In this document: positions 1 through 9,073 of the stretch, piece after piece
Position numbering within the stretch: position 1 is the stretch's first letter
Layout: each line of letters opens with the position of its first letter
Assembly (NCBI GenBank): GCA_002367105.1
Contig: DFCS01000008.1
Location: forward strand, 108,913 to 172,912
Origin: Hungatella sp. UBA3048
GTDB lineage: Bacteria > Bacillota > Clostridia > Lachnospirales > Lachnospiraceae
Direction: 5' to 3'
DNA length: 64,000 bases
Notes under the pieces: generated by a model
What the model was told of the DNA's origin: nothing
What the model saw: the letters and a program-made list of their open reading frames with translations, nothing else
The model's database searches: none
Translations under genes and position numbers: made by a program

Positions 1-429
1 CTTCCTTATAATTAATACCGCCTGTTATACCACTCATTGGTTCCTTAAAAAGATAAAATAATTTTTTTGATTTTAACAGGGACAACTCCTGCTGTCAACC
101 TTTCATGAAAAAACACGCAGCCATTAAACTCTCATTTCCGCTTTAAAACGTCTGGAAAAATACCAGGGAGAATATCCTGCCCATGCGGAAATGCGTTCCA
201 CTGACAATTCTTCCTTTAAATGTTCGTCTATATAGACCGCGCATGCTAGTACCCAGTTCACCTTTTCCATCCTGACCGCTTCGGCACTTCTTCAATGAAG
301 GATTTAAAGACTGCCGCGGCAAAACTGGTATGTATAATTTTATTCAAATTGGATATTTATAAAATGCCAGTTTTTCTATATGATAGGTTTAAATAAGAAT
401 ATAAAATGACCTGCTAGAGAGGAGAAGTC
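1..429. other. Leading stretch without a supported gene
   Basis: No intact reading frame with a convincing ribosome-binding site was found here. A short open stretch around 130-225 on the plus strand is interrupted by stops and resembles nothing I can name; it may be decayed coding sequence. The last 70 bases form the AT-rich leader of the ECF transporter gene, with the ribosome-binding site GAGAGGAG just before its ATG. I saw no riboswitch fold. Confidence 0.4.
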
Positions 430-969
430 ATGAATAATAACAGAACAAAAAAAATCGTTTTCAGCGCTTTGATGGCAGCCCTTACCACTGCAGCTACTAT
501 GGTAATACATATACCTTCTGCATTCAGCGGCTATATTCATCTGGGAGATGGGATGGTATTGCTAAGCGGCATGCTCTTGGGACCTATGGCAGGTGCCGCC
601 GCAGGAGGGATCGGCTCTATGATGGCGGATTTGCTGTCCGGTTACGCGTTCTATGCACCGGCCACCCTGATCATTAAGGCATTGGCGGCATTTTTAAGTG
701 GATGTTTGTACAAATATCTGCCTTCCCGGGGACCGGCAGGCGGCTTTCGGGTACTGCCTTTTTTAGCTGCCGGAGTGGTTTGCAGCGCAGTAGTCACAGG
801 CGGGTATTTCATATTTGAACTTGCCGTATACAGCTGGCCGGCAGCCATTTCTAATGTTCCGTTCAATCTGGTGCAGAATTTATTCAGTTTGATTGCAGCC
901 GGAGTTTTGCTTCCTATTCTTTTGCGTGTTCGTGAAATCAGGGATCTGAATCGAAAGACAGCCTCGTAA
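430..969 (+). CDS. ECF-type transporter S component (substrate-binding membrane subunit)
   Basis: A 179-residue, very hydrophobic protein with about five to six predicted membrane segments, rich in small residues (AALTTAAT, GPMAGAAAGGIG). The length, the early AALTTAAT segment and the Gly/Ala-rich loop leading to a Met-Ala-Asp-Leu stretch match the ECF transporter S-component family (PF07155-like). Such proteins bind a vitamin or precursor in the membrane and share an EcfAAT energy module encoded elsewhere; no such module is in this window. The substrate cannot be read from the sequence. The ribosome-binding site GAGAGGAG precedes the ATG. A hairpin terminator follows, so it appears to be monocistronic. 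Confidence 0.75.
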   Translation: MNNNRTKKIVFSALMAALTTAATMVIHIPSAFSGYIHLGDGMVLLSGMLLGPMAGAAAGGIGSMMADLLSGYAFYAPATLIIKALAAFLSGCLYKYLPSRGPAGGFRVLPFLAAGVVCSAVVTGGYFIFELAVYSWPAAISNVPFNLVQNLFSLIAAGVLLPILLRVREIRDLNRKTAS

Positions 970-976
970 CAGAAAA

Positions 977-1017
977 GGAAGCCCTGGGATTTGATCTCCC
1001 GGGTGCTTCCTCTTTTT
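977..1017. terminator. Bidirectional hairpin terminator
   Basis: GGAAGCCCTGGGA pairs imperfectly with TCCCGGGTGCTTCC around a short loop, followed by TCTTTTT on the plus strand and by TTTT on the minus strand. It ends the ECF gene and also the ten-gene leftward operon whose last gene is the ribokinase. Confidence 0.8.
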
Positions 1018-1030
1018 GCGTGTATCTTTA

Positions 1031-1915
1031 TCATCCATTTAAAACTTCATCCCTCGTGGGGATCGAAGGTGCAGCACCAGCTCTGGATACTGCAATAGAA
1101 GCTGCTTTAGCCGCATGATCCAAAGCCTGACCGGGAGTTTCTCCCAGAGCAAGTCCGCCTATAAAATAGCCGGTAAAGGTATCTCCGGCCCCTGTTGTAT
1201 CAACCACCTGTACCTGATAGATTTCCTGCTCAAACACCTGATCTCCGTCTTTGTATAAAGAACCATCCTGTCCCAGTGTCAAAAGAATCTTTGCGCCCGG
1301 AAATTTTTCAGCCAGCTGGCCCAGAAGCTCTCTGCCGCTTCCGGATTTTTGACAGATATCCCCTGCTTCAATCTCATTCAATATAAAAAACTCCACATAA
1401 TGAAGAGGGTATCTCCATATTTTATGGTTCATGGGGGACGGATTCAAAACGATTCTCATTCCTTTGCCGTATGCCTGCTCCATAATATATCCAACTTCGT
1501 TGATTTCGTTTTGAAGAATGAGAAAATCCCCTTCCCCAAACTCATTTAAAACATGGTCCACCTGATCCTTTGTTATTTCCTGATTCGCTCCGCCATATAA
1601 AAGGATGCCATTTTGCCCTTCCTGGTTCTTTTGTATTATGGCATGACCTGTTTTATTTTTTACCCGCTTAATATTTCTTGTGTCTATGCCGAACTGCTCC
1701 AGCTGCTGGGTCAATATTTCACCGTCCAGTTCCCCAACCGCTCCTGCATGCCAGACTTTGACTCCGCTTTTGCTCAGTGCCAGAGACTGGTTGAGGCCTT
1801 TTCCTCCGCAAAATATCTCCAAAGAATCAGAGGATATGGTTTCTCCCTCTCTGACAAAATGATCCACCTGGTAAACATAATCAATATTCAAAGAACCAAA
1901 ATTCAATATTTTCAT
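1031..1915 (-). CDS. rbsK: Ribokinase (PfkB family)
   Basis: A 294-residue PfkB-fold sugar kinase that would phosphorylate ribose to ribose 5-phosphate with ATP in the cytosol. The N-terminal signature CGGKGLNQSLALSKSG and the C-terminal catalytic signature DTTGAGDTFTGYF, containing the catalytic Asp, are both present, and the length is normal for ribokinases. It is the last gene of the leftward operon, 14 bases after the LacI-type regulator. With the nucleoside hydrolase of the same operon it completes the route from imported nucleoside to phosphorylated ribose. Other PfkB substrates, such as deoxyribose, remain possible; context favours ribose. Confidence 0.85.
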   Translation of the reverse strand: MKILNFGSLNIDYVYQVDHFVREGETISSDSLEIFCGGKGLNQSLALSKSGVKVWHAGAVGELDGEILTQQLEQFGIDTRNIKRVKNKTGHAIIQKNQEGQNGILLYGGANQEITKDQVDHVLNEFGEGDFLILQNEINEVGYIMEQAYGKGMRIVLNPSPMNHKIWRYPLHYVEFFILNEIEAGDICQKSGSGRELLGQLAEKFPGAKILLTLGQDGSLYKDGDQVFEQEIYQVQVVDTTGAGDTFTGYFIGGLALGETPGQALDHAAKAASIAVSRAGAAPSIPTRDEVLNG

Positions 1916-1929
1916 CTATTGCACTCCTG

Positions 1930-2943
1930 TCAAATTCCCATTGTACTGCTTCTTATAATCAATTTCGGTTCAAATACCGCAATCTTATTATCTGCTTTTT
2001 TCTTTTTTATCAGGGAAATCAGACGTTTGACTGACTCCACCCCCATCTCGTATACAGGCTGTCGGACCGTTGTAAGAGGAACCGCCATCATTTCTGCATA
2101 TAAGACATCATCATAGCCTACTACCGATATATCATCAGGGACTTTCTTATGATATTGGGACAGCTGCCTGCACACTCCAAAAGCCGATAGGTCGTTGCAG
2201 GCAAATACCGCCGTATATCCATACTGCATCAGCTCTGCTACAGCACGCTCCCCGCACTCCATGGTATAATCACCTTCATAAACCAGCCTTTCATCAAAAG
2301 GAATATGAAATTCCTGCAGTGCTCGGGCATATCCTTTCAGTCTTCTTTCTGAATCCGCCAAATTTGCAGGACCTGTGACACAGGCGATCTTCTTATGGCC
2401 AAGCTCTGCCAGATGTCTCGCTGCCAGATACCCTCCCATTTCATGATCCAGGATAACTTCTGCGCAGTCTACATCCGTAAGAAAGCGGTCCAGAAGCACA
2501 TACGGCAGCTGCAGCTGTTCCAGTAAGCGGACCGATTCTTTACCGGCTGTCTCATCACTTTCTCTGGACATGACATAGATGATTCCGTCTACACCCTGGT
2601 CAGCCAGAAAATGGATATATTCCATGTCCCTCTTATGGAGATCGTTGGTGTTGCACAAGACCAGTGTTCTGCCATACTCCCTGCAGCACTCCTCAATCCC
2701 CTTTACCATATTGGCGTAAAAGATATTTCCGATATCAGGAATAATAAGGCCTATGGTTTTGCTTCTCTTTTTAACAAGACTGACTGCCAGCTGATTTGGC
2801 CGATAGTTAAGCTTCTGCGCCGATTCCATAATCCGTTTTTTTGTATCCTCCGGTATCTTATGGGCTTTCCCATTTAATACCAGAGATACCGTCGTCACAG
2901 ATAGTCCTGTGTCATTCGCAATGTCCTTAATTTTCGCTCTCAT
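1930..2943 (-). CDS. LacI-family transcriptional regulator
   Basis: The N-terminal helix-turn-helix has the typical form IKDIANDTGLSVTTVSLVLNG followed by the hinge YRPNQLAVSLVKKRSKTIG. A type-I periplasmic-binding-like effector domain fills the rest (about residues 60-337). I choose the ATG at 2943 over the TTG two codons upstream because it directly follows a GAGG-type site. The start overlaps the end of the M20 hydrolase gene by 17 bases, implying translational coupling. As ninth gene of the operon it most likely regulates the operon itself, in response to a nucleoside, base or sugar. A fitting palindromic operator lies at 11912-11927. Confidence 0.85.
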   Translation of the reverse strand: MRAKIKDIANDTGLSVTTVSLVLNGKAHKIPEDTKKRIMESAQKLNYRPNQLAVSLVKKRSKTIGLIIPDIGNIFYANMVKGIEECCREYGRTLVLCNTNDLHKRDMEYIHFLADQGVDGIIYVMSRESDETAGKESVRLLEQLQLPYVLLDRFLTDVDCAEVILDHEMGGYLAARHLAELGHKKIACVTGPANLADSERRLKGYARALQEFHIPFDERLVYEGDYTMECGERAVAELMQYGYTAVFACNDLSAFGVCRQLSQYHKKVPDDISVVGYDDVLYAEMMAVPLTTVRQPVYEMGVESVKRLISLIKKKKADNKIAVFEPKLIIRSSTMGI

Positions 2944-4102
2944 CCTCAATCCTCGCTGATGCCATATTTGTCAATGCCCGTACTGCCTTAAGGTAATCCG
3001 CAATGCGTACACATTCATTGGGCTTGTGTGCCATATCTGCCGAACCTGGTCCAAATAAGACGGTCGTCAGCCCTTCTTTTCCTTCCGCCAGTATGGAGGC
3101 ATCCGTAAAGTAGGAAATTCCTGAATAGGCTTCCTTCATTCCGGCAGCCTCCATACTCTTTACCAGCTGGGAAACTCCCCAGGAAGCCTTATCCGCTTCA
3201 ATGCTTATTCTGTGATTCTTAATTGAGGTAGTCAGACTGGGGATTCCTCCGGATTTACGGCTGATGTCCTGAAATACCGTCTCCAGCCGGCAGAGAATCA
3301 TTTCATAAGTAAGTCCCGGTACGGTCCGGATATCTATTAAAACAGTACACACATCCGGTGTCATGTTTGGCTGTATCCCTCCCTGGATTTCTGTAATCTG
3401 GGCTGTAGCGCTTCCAAGTACCGGATGGTCATGTCCACGGATCCAGCCTGCCAGACGCTCGGACGCTTCATATGCACAGGTGACTGCATTGCAGCCTTCT
3501 TCCGGATATGCCCCGTGGCTGGTCTTACCTCTTACTTCCAATTCCAGCCAGATACAGCCTTTTTGTCCGATCCCCACGGTACAGCCCGTAGGTTCTCCGA
3601 TCAGTAAAGTTGATGCTTCCATCATATGCCGGCCGGAAATGATGGCCTTTGCTCCGGTCCCTCCCCGTTCTTCGTCACATGTCCCCAGAAACTGTATGGA
3701 GGCTTTCGGCTTCTTCCCAGCCTCCCCCAGCATACCGAGAACATATACCAGGGCAGCCAGTCCGCTCTTCATGTCACTTGCTCCCCGCCCAAAGAGGAAA
3801 CCATTATGTATCACCGGAGTCCATGGCGGCCGGTCCCAGCTCTCAAGCTGACCGTAATCCACCGTATCCAGATGTCCGTTCCAGATCATTCCCTTGTCCG
3901 TATCATCTCCCGGGAGCAGGGCAATTACGTTTCCCCTTCCTTCTCCAATATCCTGTACAAAGGCCTTCACTCCCCGGTTATTTAAGTATTGGCAGATATA
4001 TTCTGCAGCCGGTTTCTCTCCGTCTTTCCCGTTGACTGTCCTGATTCCCATCAAATCCTTTAAAAGCTGTACCGATTCCTCTCCCCAGCCTTCCTTCATC
4101 AT
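2927..4102 (-). CDS. M20-family metal-dependent amidohydrolase/peptidase (ArgE/DapE type)
   Basis: A 391-residue M20 zinc hydrolase. The metal and catalytic motifs are all visible: GHLDTVD, GRGASDMKSGL, the DEE of GTCDEERGGTG (general base and ligand Glu), IGEPTG, and a late His in FGPGSADMAHKPNE. The dimerisation domain lies roughly at residues 180-295. The family removes acyl or aminoacyl groups from amino acids and small peptides; the substrate here is unknown. It sits between the GATase1-like gene and the LacI gene in the operon, and a second M20 gene lies two genes upstream, so the two probably handle related amide substrates. ArgE or DapE roles are less likely given this context. Confidence 0.85.
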   Translation of the reverse strand: MMKEGWGEESVQLLKDLMGIRTVNGKDGEKPAAEYICQYLNNRGVKAFVQDIGEGRGNVIALLPGDDTDKGMIWNGHLDTVDYGQLESWDRPPWTPVIHNGFLFGRGASDMKSGLAALVYVLGMLGEAGKKPKASIQFLGTCDEERGGTGAKAIISGRHMMEASTLLIGEPTGCTVGIGQKGCIWLELEVRGKTSHGAYPEEGCNAVTCAYEASERLAGWIRGHDHPVLGSATAQITEIQGGIQPNMTPDVCTVLIDIRTVPGLTYEMILCRLETVFQDISRKSGGIPSLTTSIKNHRISIEADKASWGVSQLVKSMEAAGMKEAYSGISYFTDASILAEGKEGLTTVLFGPGSADMAHKPNECVRIADYLKAVRALTNMASARIEDESEN

Positions 4103-4112
4103 TTAAAGCCCT

Positions 4113-4859
4113 CTATTCTTTCGTCAGCCAGTCAAGGATTCCCTTCCAAAGCTGATCGTAATGTTCCCACTCACAAAATTCCGGCGGAGCCCAGTGAGGG
4201 GCACAATCCGTGGTAAATGCCGCACTTCTTCCTTTTCCATAGGTTCCCAGTGCCAGGAACGGATCATTTTCTATGGTAACGGGTACAATTGCTTCCGGCT
4301 TTGCCACTGTTTTATTGTAGCCCAATACCTCGGGCCAGTCCGATGGAAGTCCGGATATGGCTTCATGGGCTTCTCCAACAACAGGCTTTGCACCGTCGCA
4401 GTGTTCCATTCTGTCATCCACAGTCAAAACTTCTACTGGAAGAACTTCCTGGACAGCAGTATCATGCCACTTTCCCTTTGCATCTACACCGGAAAATGTC
4501 ATATATCCCCCGATCATCAAAAGTGCACCTCCATCCAGAACATAATCCCGGATCAGCTTACAACGGTCCGGCATCTTACGGCTGTGCGTAAATGTCGCTG
4601 CAGGAAGCAGCAGGGTATTTGCTCCGATATCGGACAGAATGACTCCGTCATACTGTTTTAATTCTTCCATGGTAAATGGAAATTCGTCCGATGCCAGGTG
4701 ATTTGGAAGGAACGTTACCTCATAACCAGCTTTCTCCAGTGCCTTTTTCAGCCACTTTTCTCCCGTCTCATAGGTAGAGGTATAAAAAGAATCAAACCCC
4801 TTTACATGTGTAGTATAACTCATCCAGGATTCTCCTGCCAATAGTATTTTCTTATTCAT
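4113..4859 (-). CDS. GATase1-like protein (PF07090-type, putative glutamine amidotransferase fold)
   Basis: A 248-residue protein starting KILLAGESWMSYTTHVKGFDSF, with SDIGANTLLLP, GGALLMIGGYMTFSG and a C-terminal GRSAAFTTDCAPHWAP segment, all characteristic of the GATase1-like family of uncharacterised cytosolic proteins. It lacks the classical nucleophile-elbow Cys of true glutamine amidotransferases in the usual place, so amidotransferase activity should not be assumed. It overlaps the upstream M20 gene by 8 bases and is followed after 10 bases by the second M20 gene. The tight packing implies that it takes part in the same catabolic route; its reaction is not known. Confidence 0.7.
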   Translation of the reverse strand: MNKKILLAGESWMSYTTHVKGFDSFYTSTYETGEKWLKKALEKAGYEVTFLPNHLASDEFPFTMEELKQYDGVILSDIGANTLLLPAATFTHSRKMPDRCKLIRDYVLDGGALLMIGGYMTFSGVDAKGKWHDTAVQEVLPVEVLTVDDRMEHCDGAKPVVGEAHEAISGLPSDWPEVLGYNKTVAKPEAIVPVTIENDPFLALGTYGKGRSAAFTTDCAPHWAPPEFCEWEHYDQLWKGILDWLTKE

Positions 4860-6132
4860 CTTTCCTGTTTTCCTTTCCCCATTCTAAAATCAATTGTGCA
4901 TAAATATGAATCGCTTTAAGATATTCTTCTATCTGAATATATTCATTTACGGAGTGGCATTGTTCCAGATTTCCGGGTCCAAACTGTATGGTTGGACAAC
5001 CGGCTATATTCCTCCACAGCCTGGAGTCACAGCCAGCCGGTGAGCCCTTTATGGCCACTGGTTTTCCTTCCGCTTTTATAAACGCTCTTTCAAAGCTGTC
5101 AACAAACGGTCCCTTTTCCATCTCAAAAGGACCACCTGCCTGATATATACTGATTTCCGGCATATGCTCCCGCAGCCATAAATCACTTTCTGCCAGACGC
5201 CTGATCTCGTCTGTGACCTCAGCTACCACCTGTTCATGGCTCATCAGGCCAGGAAGGTAGTGGATGCACATCTCAAATTCACAGTCCCCGGCAACCGTGG
5301 ATCCCGCACTTCCTCCATGAATGGTCCCTACGTTTAAATTAGGGGCAGGAAGAAGGGGATGCTTAAGGCCAAGCAGCCAGCCATGCTCCAGCTCATTCAG
5401 TCTTTCTATGATCTTTATTGCCTTTTCAATGGCGCTCACTCCCAGCCATTTCGCGCCGGAATGATTGGATTTCCCGGTGACCCGAACTTTCATAAATACA
5501 AATCCCATATGAGCCAGAATCAGTTCTCCGGATGTTGGTTCACAGACCACCACTCCATCAGCCTTTTTTCCTCTCATGACCGCCTGAATGGAGCCGTTGC
5601 CGCCTCCCTCTTCATCACACACCGAGCAGATGTGGACATTAAGAGGAAGAGGGATACCGGCATCCTTTAAAAGCTTTACTGCCATGACGGAAGCCATAAG
5701 GCCCCCTTTCATATCCGCAGCCCCCAGTCCGAACAGCTTGCCATCTACGATTTCCGGAGCATGAGGAGGCACATTCCACAGAGACTCATCCCCCGGAGGC
5801 ATGGTATCCATGTGACCGTTAAACATCAGGCTCCTGCTTCCCTGCCCTTTAAAAACTGCATAGACATTATAGCGGTCCTTATAGTCATGACCAGGATTGC
5901 CTTCCCCATATGTTTCCATGGAAGCCGCGATCGTCTCTTCTGTCATAGGATCTCTTTCTATCTGATCCGCTCCCATCTCTTCCAGCAGCCGGATTAAATA
6001 TTCCTGCCCCTCTTTTTCTCTTCCACCGGCAATCCCATGCCCAAGATCCTGGGTATCTATGGCAATCAGTTCTGATAAATATTTAACATATTCTTCCCTA
6101 TTGCTTTCCAGTACTTCTTTTAATCGTTCCAT
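4852..6132 (-). CDS. M20-family metal-dependent amidohydrolase (second copy, longer form)
   Basis: About 426 residues. M20 motifs visible are GHMDTMPPG, GLGAADMKGGL, the DEE of SVCDEEGGGNGS, VCEPTSGE and a late ligand His in GPGNLEQCHSVNEYI. It is clearly diverged from the other M20 enzyme of this operon, so the pair is not a recent duplication. I favour the ATG at 6132, preceded by GAGGTGG, over the GTG at 6144 that overlaps the nucleoside hydrolase stop without a good ribosome-binding site. The family cleaves amide bonds of N-acyl amino acids or dipeptides. Context next to a nucleoside hydrolase suggests an amide-bearing nucleoside or base derivative, but this is inference. Confidence 0.85.
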   Translation of the reverse strand: MERLKEVLESNREEYVKYLSELIAIDTQDLGHGIAGGREKEGQEYLIRLLEEMGADQIERDPMTEETIAASMETYGEGNPGHDYKDRYNVYAVFKGQGSRSLMFNGHMDTMPPGDESLWNVPPHAPEIVDGKLFGLGAADMKGGLMASVMAVKLLKDAGIPLPLNVHICSVCDEEGGGNGSIQAVMRGKKADGVVVCEPTSGELILAHMGFVFMKVRVTGKSNHSGAKWLGVSAIEKAIKIIERLNELEHGWLLGLKHPLLPAPNLNVGTIHGGSAGSTVAGDCEFEMCIHYLPGLMSHEQVVAEVTDEIRRLAESDLWLREHMPEISIYQAGGPFEMEKGPFVDSFERAFIKAEGKPVAIKGSPAGCDSRLWRNIAGCPTIQFGPGNLEQCHSVNEYIQIEEYLKAIHIYAQLILEWGKENRKDE

Positions 6133-6140
6133 CTTCCACC

Positions 6141-7079
6141 TCACGAACCATAAGCCCGGATTCCCGTCTCAATCAGATCCCAGAAACGTTCCACATCAAT
6201 ATCCACGGCCACATCCACATTGGCTTCTCTATGACTGTAGCCAAAGAAGTCACAATTGGTCCTGCCGTAGCTTTGTACGCTTCTGATATCCACTTCCGTA
6301 AACATAGGTTTTGTCACAAGAAGCTCTGGATCAATGATGGAAGCAATGGTTACAGGGTCATGGAGAGGCCCGCCATCCCAGCCGAAAACTTGCCTTTGGC
6401 TCTTGTTGAAATGTCCCATCAGCTCTGTAAACAGGTGGGCTGCCGGAGTGCCGATCTCTTCCATCCGCTTTACCACCTGGGGATAGCAAAGTACTTTCCT
6501 GGTCACATCTAGCCCTACCATAGTAATGGGGCGGCCGCTGGTAAATACAACGTGGGCCGCATCTGCATCGGCTATAATATTAAATTCAGCCGCCGGAGTA
6601 ACATTCCCCAGCTGATAGCAGCCTCCCATGAGAACAATCCTTTTTATCTTTGGTATAATGCGAGGCTCCATTCTCATGGCCATGGCAATATTAGTCAGGG
6701 GACCCGTTGGTACCAGAATAATGTCACCTTCCGATTCCATCAGAGTTTTGACGAGAAACATTACCCCATGCTCCGTCTCTTCCTTTCTCTTTAATGGTTC
6801 AAAAACCGGACCGTCAAGGCCGCTTTCTCCATGGATATCTCCTGCAAGGAGCTGCTTATCCCGGATCATGGGCTGTCCGCAGCCGGCATAGACGGGGATA
6901 TTAAGTCCCAGGTACTGACAGATATTCAGGGCATTTCTTGTGGTTTTTTCAAGGGACTGGTTTCCTGCCACCACTGTGATACCCAGCACTTCTATCCCAC
7001 TGTTTTTTCCTGCCAGTATTATGTTCACCGCATCATCGTGTCCCGGATCGCAATCCAGGATAACCTTCTGTTTTTCCAT
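6141..7079 (-). CDS. Nucleoside hydrolase (inosine-uridine preferring family)
   Basis: A 312-residue member of the IUNH family. The N-terminal calcium/ribose-binding motif DCDPGHDDAVNI, the middle LVPTGPLTNIAMA and the LHDPVTIASIID motif with the active-site His are all present. It hydrolyses the N-glycosidic bond of ribonucleosides to free base and ribose in the cytosol. It directly follows the transporter genes and precedes an M20 hydrolase; ribose can then go to the ribokinase at the end of the operon. Base preference (purine or pyrimidine) cannot be told from sequence. Length and motifs are normal for the RihA/RihB class. Confidence 0.9.
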   Translation of the reverse strand: MEKQKVILDCDPGHDDAVNIILAGKNSGIEVLGITVVAGNQSLEKTTRNALNICQYLGLNIPVYAGCGQPMIRDKQLLAGDIHGESGLDGPVFEPLKRKEETEHGVMFLVKTLMESEGDIILVPTGPLTNIAMAMRMEPRIIPKIKRIVLMGGCYQLGNVTPAAEFNIIADADAAHVVFTSGRPITMVGLDVTRKVLCYPQVVKRMEEIGTPAAHLFTELMGHFNKSQRQVFGWDGGPLHDPVTIASIIDPELLVTKPMFTEVDIRSVQSYGRTNCDFFGYSHREANVDVAVDIDVERFWDLIETGIRAYGS

Positions 7080-7094
7080 TGACTATTCTCCTTT

Positions 7095-8027
7095 TTAAGC
7101 TTTTGCTAATGCACTCTTTTTCTTCTTTTCCCTTGCCATTTTAGATGCCATGGATACTGCCAGAGTGGCTATGGTCACCACATAAGGCATCAAAAGTACA
7201 AGCTGGGAAGGCACTCCGTAAGCCTGAAGCCTGGCACCTATGGAATCTGTCAACCCGAACACCAGACATCCTGCTGCAGTCAGGACTGGGTGGGCACCTC
7301 CGAAATACATAGCCGCCACTCCCATAAATCCCCTGGCATTTGTCATATTCTCCGTAAACATTTTGCTGTATCCCAGGGATAAATGGGCTCCTGCCAGGCC
7401 TCCGATCAGGCCCGATATGGCTATGGCCCGGTATTTCATGGAATTTACATTAATTCCTGCCGTCTGCGCTGCCATTGGGAACTGGCCGACTGCCCTTAAG
7501 CGAAGGCCCCAGACCGTTTTATAAAATACAAACCAGACCAGTATAATCAGTACAATAACAAACCATTCGGTGATGCACCAGTTGTCAAAAATCTCTTTCA
7601 AAAATGGGACTTTAGCCAAAAATGGAAGACTGACTCTTGGAATCGCAATGATCCCGGGTTCTGAAAACGTACCGCTTTTTCCCAAAACGCTGTTTAAAAG
7701 AAACTTAGTGATCGCCAGTGCAAATAAATTGATCCCCATGCCGATGGCACAGATCTCCGCTTTATAACGGATATGGCCTACTGCCATGATCATGGCCATA
7801 ATAAGCCCTGCAATCATGGCAACTATGACTCCCAAAAGCCAGCTTCCGGTTAAATAGCTGACCGCTACTGCCGCAAATGCACCGGTCAGCATGATTCCTT
7901 CCGTTCCAATATTTAAAATATCTGCCTGCTGAGTGATGGCTGCACACAATGCCGCATAAATAATAGGCGTGGCAGAACGAAAGGTTGCATATATCAAGGA
8001 TACACTGAAAATTTTTCCTAAATCCAT
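7095..8027 (-). CDS. nupQ: ABC transporter permease, BMP/nucleoside type (NupQ-like)
   Basis: A 310-residue membrane protein with about eight to nine hydrophobic segments and the BPD_transp_2 pattern (DILNIGTEGIMLTGAFAAV near the N-terminus, later YRAIAISGLIGGLAGAHLSLGYS). It is the second permease of a guanosine/nucleoside-type importer of the family that uses a BMP-domain lipoprotein. A strong AGGAGG site precedes the ATG. It is followed after 15 bases by the nucleoside hydrolase gene, which supports nucleoside transport. The gene symbol is by homology of organisation to nupNOPQ, not proven. Confidence 0.85.
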   Translation of the reverse strand: MDLGKIFSVSLIYATFRSATPIIYAALCAAITQQADILNIGTEGIMLTGAFAAVAVSYLTGSWLLGVIVAMIAGLIMAMIMAVGHIRYKAEICAIGMGINLFALAITKFLLNSVLGKSGTFSEPGIIAIPRVSLPFLAKVPFLKEIFDNWCITEWFVIVLIILVWFVFYKTVWGLRLRAVGQFPMAAQTAGINVNSMKYRAIAISGLIGGLAGAHLSLGYSKMFTENMTNARGFMGVAAMYFGGAHPVLTAAGCLVFGLTDSIGARLQAYGVPSQLVLLMPYVVTIATLAVSMASKMAREKKKKSALAKA

Positions 8028-8041
8028 AGTCCTGCCTCCTC

Positions 8042-9073
8042 CTATTTGCTCTTTTCCTTTTTATTTTTCTTATCCTTAAACTGAAACAAAAGCTCCATGG
8101 TTGCCACAATAATGAAAACGGCTGTTATGGTGTCAACAATCGATTTTGGAACACCGGTACTCTGCTGCATCCCCATGGCTCCTGATTTTAACACCGCCAG
8201 GAAGAAGGACATAAAGGGTGCAAAAGCCAGATTGTTTTTGACGATCAGAGAGGCCAGCATGCCGTTGGAACCAAGCCCCGCAGCAAAATTATTCAGGAAA
8301 TAACCGTGAACCCCCAAAACTTCAATGCATCCGGCCATACCGCCCAATGCTCCGCTAAGCATCATGGATTGTATAAATATTTTCTTGGGACTAATGCCCA
8401 CATACTCCGCATGAGATGGGTTGGTTCCCACTGTTTTTACTTTATATCCAAAAGTAGTTTTGTTTAAGACCCATATCATAAGAACCACTGTGATAAGGGC
8501 TATGAAAAGTCCCGCATTGACACTGCTTGGCTTCATAAACTGAGGCAGGTTCACCGTCACCGGCAGAGACTGGGCATTGGCCACGCCTGCACTCATGGGG
8601 CCGCTGACCAGATAAGAGGTTATGTACAGGGCTACGCTGTTCATGAGAATGGTCACACAAACCTCACTCACACGGTAATACGCCTTCAGCACAGCTGGAA
8701 TAAGTGCCCACAATGCCGCCACTGCCATGGCTCCCAGAAAGCAGACAATTAAGAGGACAGGAGCCGGAAGAAAGGTCCAGTTGATTCCGATATATGCGGC
8801 AGTAATACCTCCCAGAAACACCTCTCCTTCCACTCCTACGTTGAATGCTCCCGCTTTTGCCGCGACCGCAAATGCGCAAGAGGTGAGGAGAAGGGGCGTA
8901 AAGCTGGCCAGGGTGGTTCCTATCTTGAGTTTCCCGTTAAATGCCCCACGCAGCAGCGCCCCATAGGCTTCCAGGGGATTTTCCCCGATAAACAGGATAA
9001 ATATGGCTCCGATTGCCAATGCAAGCAGCATGGTAAGTAAAATTTTCTGTATGCTCTTTACCGCTACATTCAT
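8042..9073 (-). CDS. nupP: ABC transporter permease, BMP/nucleoside type (NupP-like)
   Basis: A 343-residue membrane protein of the BPD_transp_2 family, with an N-terminal membrane anchor and the conserved cytoplasmic stretch AAKAGAFNVGVEGEVFLGG. It pairs with the following permease to form the membrane channel of the nucleoside importer. Its start overlaps the ATPase gene by 4 bases. The basic C-terminus (KDKKNKKEKSK) is expected to lie inside. Order ATPase-permease-permease is the standard one for this transporter class. Confidence 0.85.
   Translation of the reverse strand: MNVAVKSIQKILLTMLLALAIGAIFILFIGENPLEAYGALLRGAFNGKLKIGTTLASFTPLLLTSCAFAVAAKAGAFNVGVEGEVFLGGITAAYIGINWTFLPAPVLLIVCFLGAMAVAALWALIPAVLKAYYRVSEVCVTILMNSVALYITSYLVSGPMSAGVANAQSLPVTVNLPQFMKPSSVNAGLFIALITVVLMIWVLNKTTFGYKVKTVGTNPSHAEYVGISPKKIFIQSMMLSGALGGMAGCIEVLGVHGYFLNNFAAGLGSNGMLASLIVKNNLAFAPFMSFFLAVLKSGAMGMQQSTGVPKSIVDTITAVFIIVATMELLFQFKDKKNKKEKSK

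Noticed and set aside
651..1034. Minus-strand 127-codon frame opposite the ECF gene
   Set aside because: It is antisense to a clear membrane-protein gene and its protein is low-complexity and basic with no ribosome-binding site; a shadow frame.
3363..4106. Several overlapping plus-strand frames opposite the M20 gene
   Set aside because: They lie antisense to a gene with complete M20 motifs; compositions rich in Pro, Ser and Arg are typical of shadow frames.
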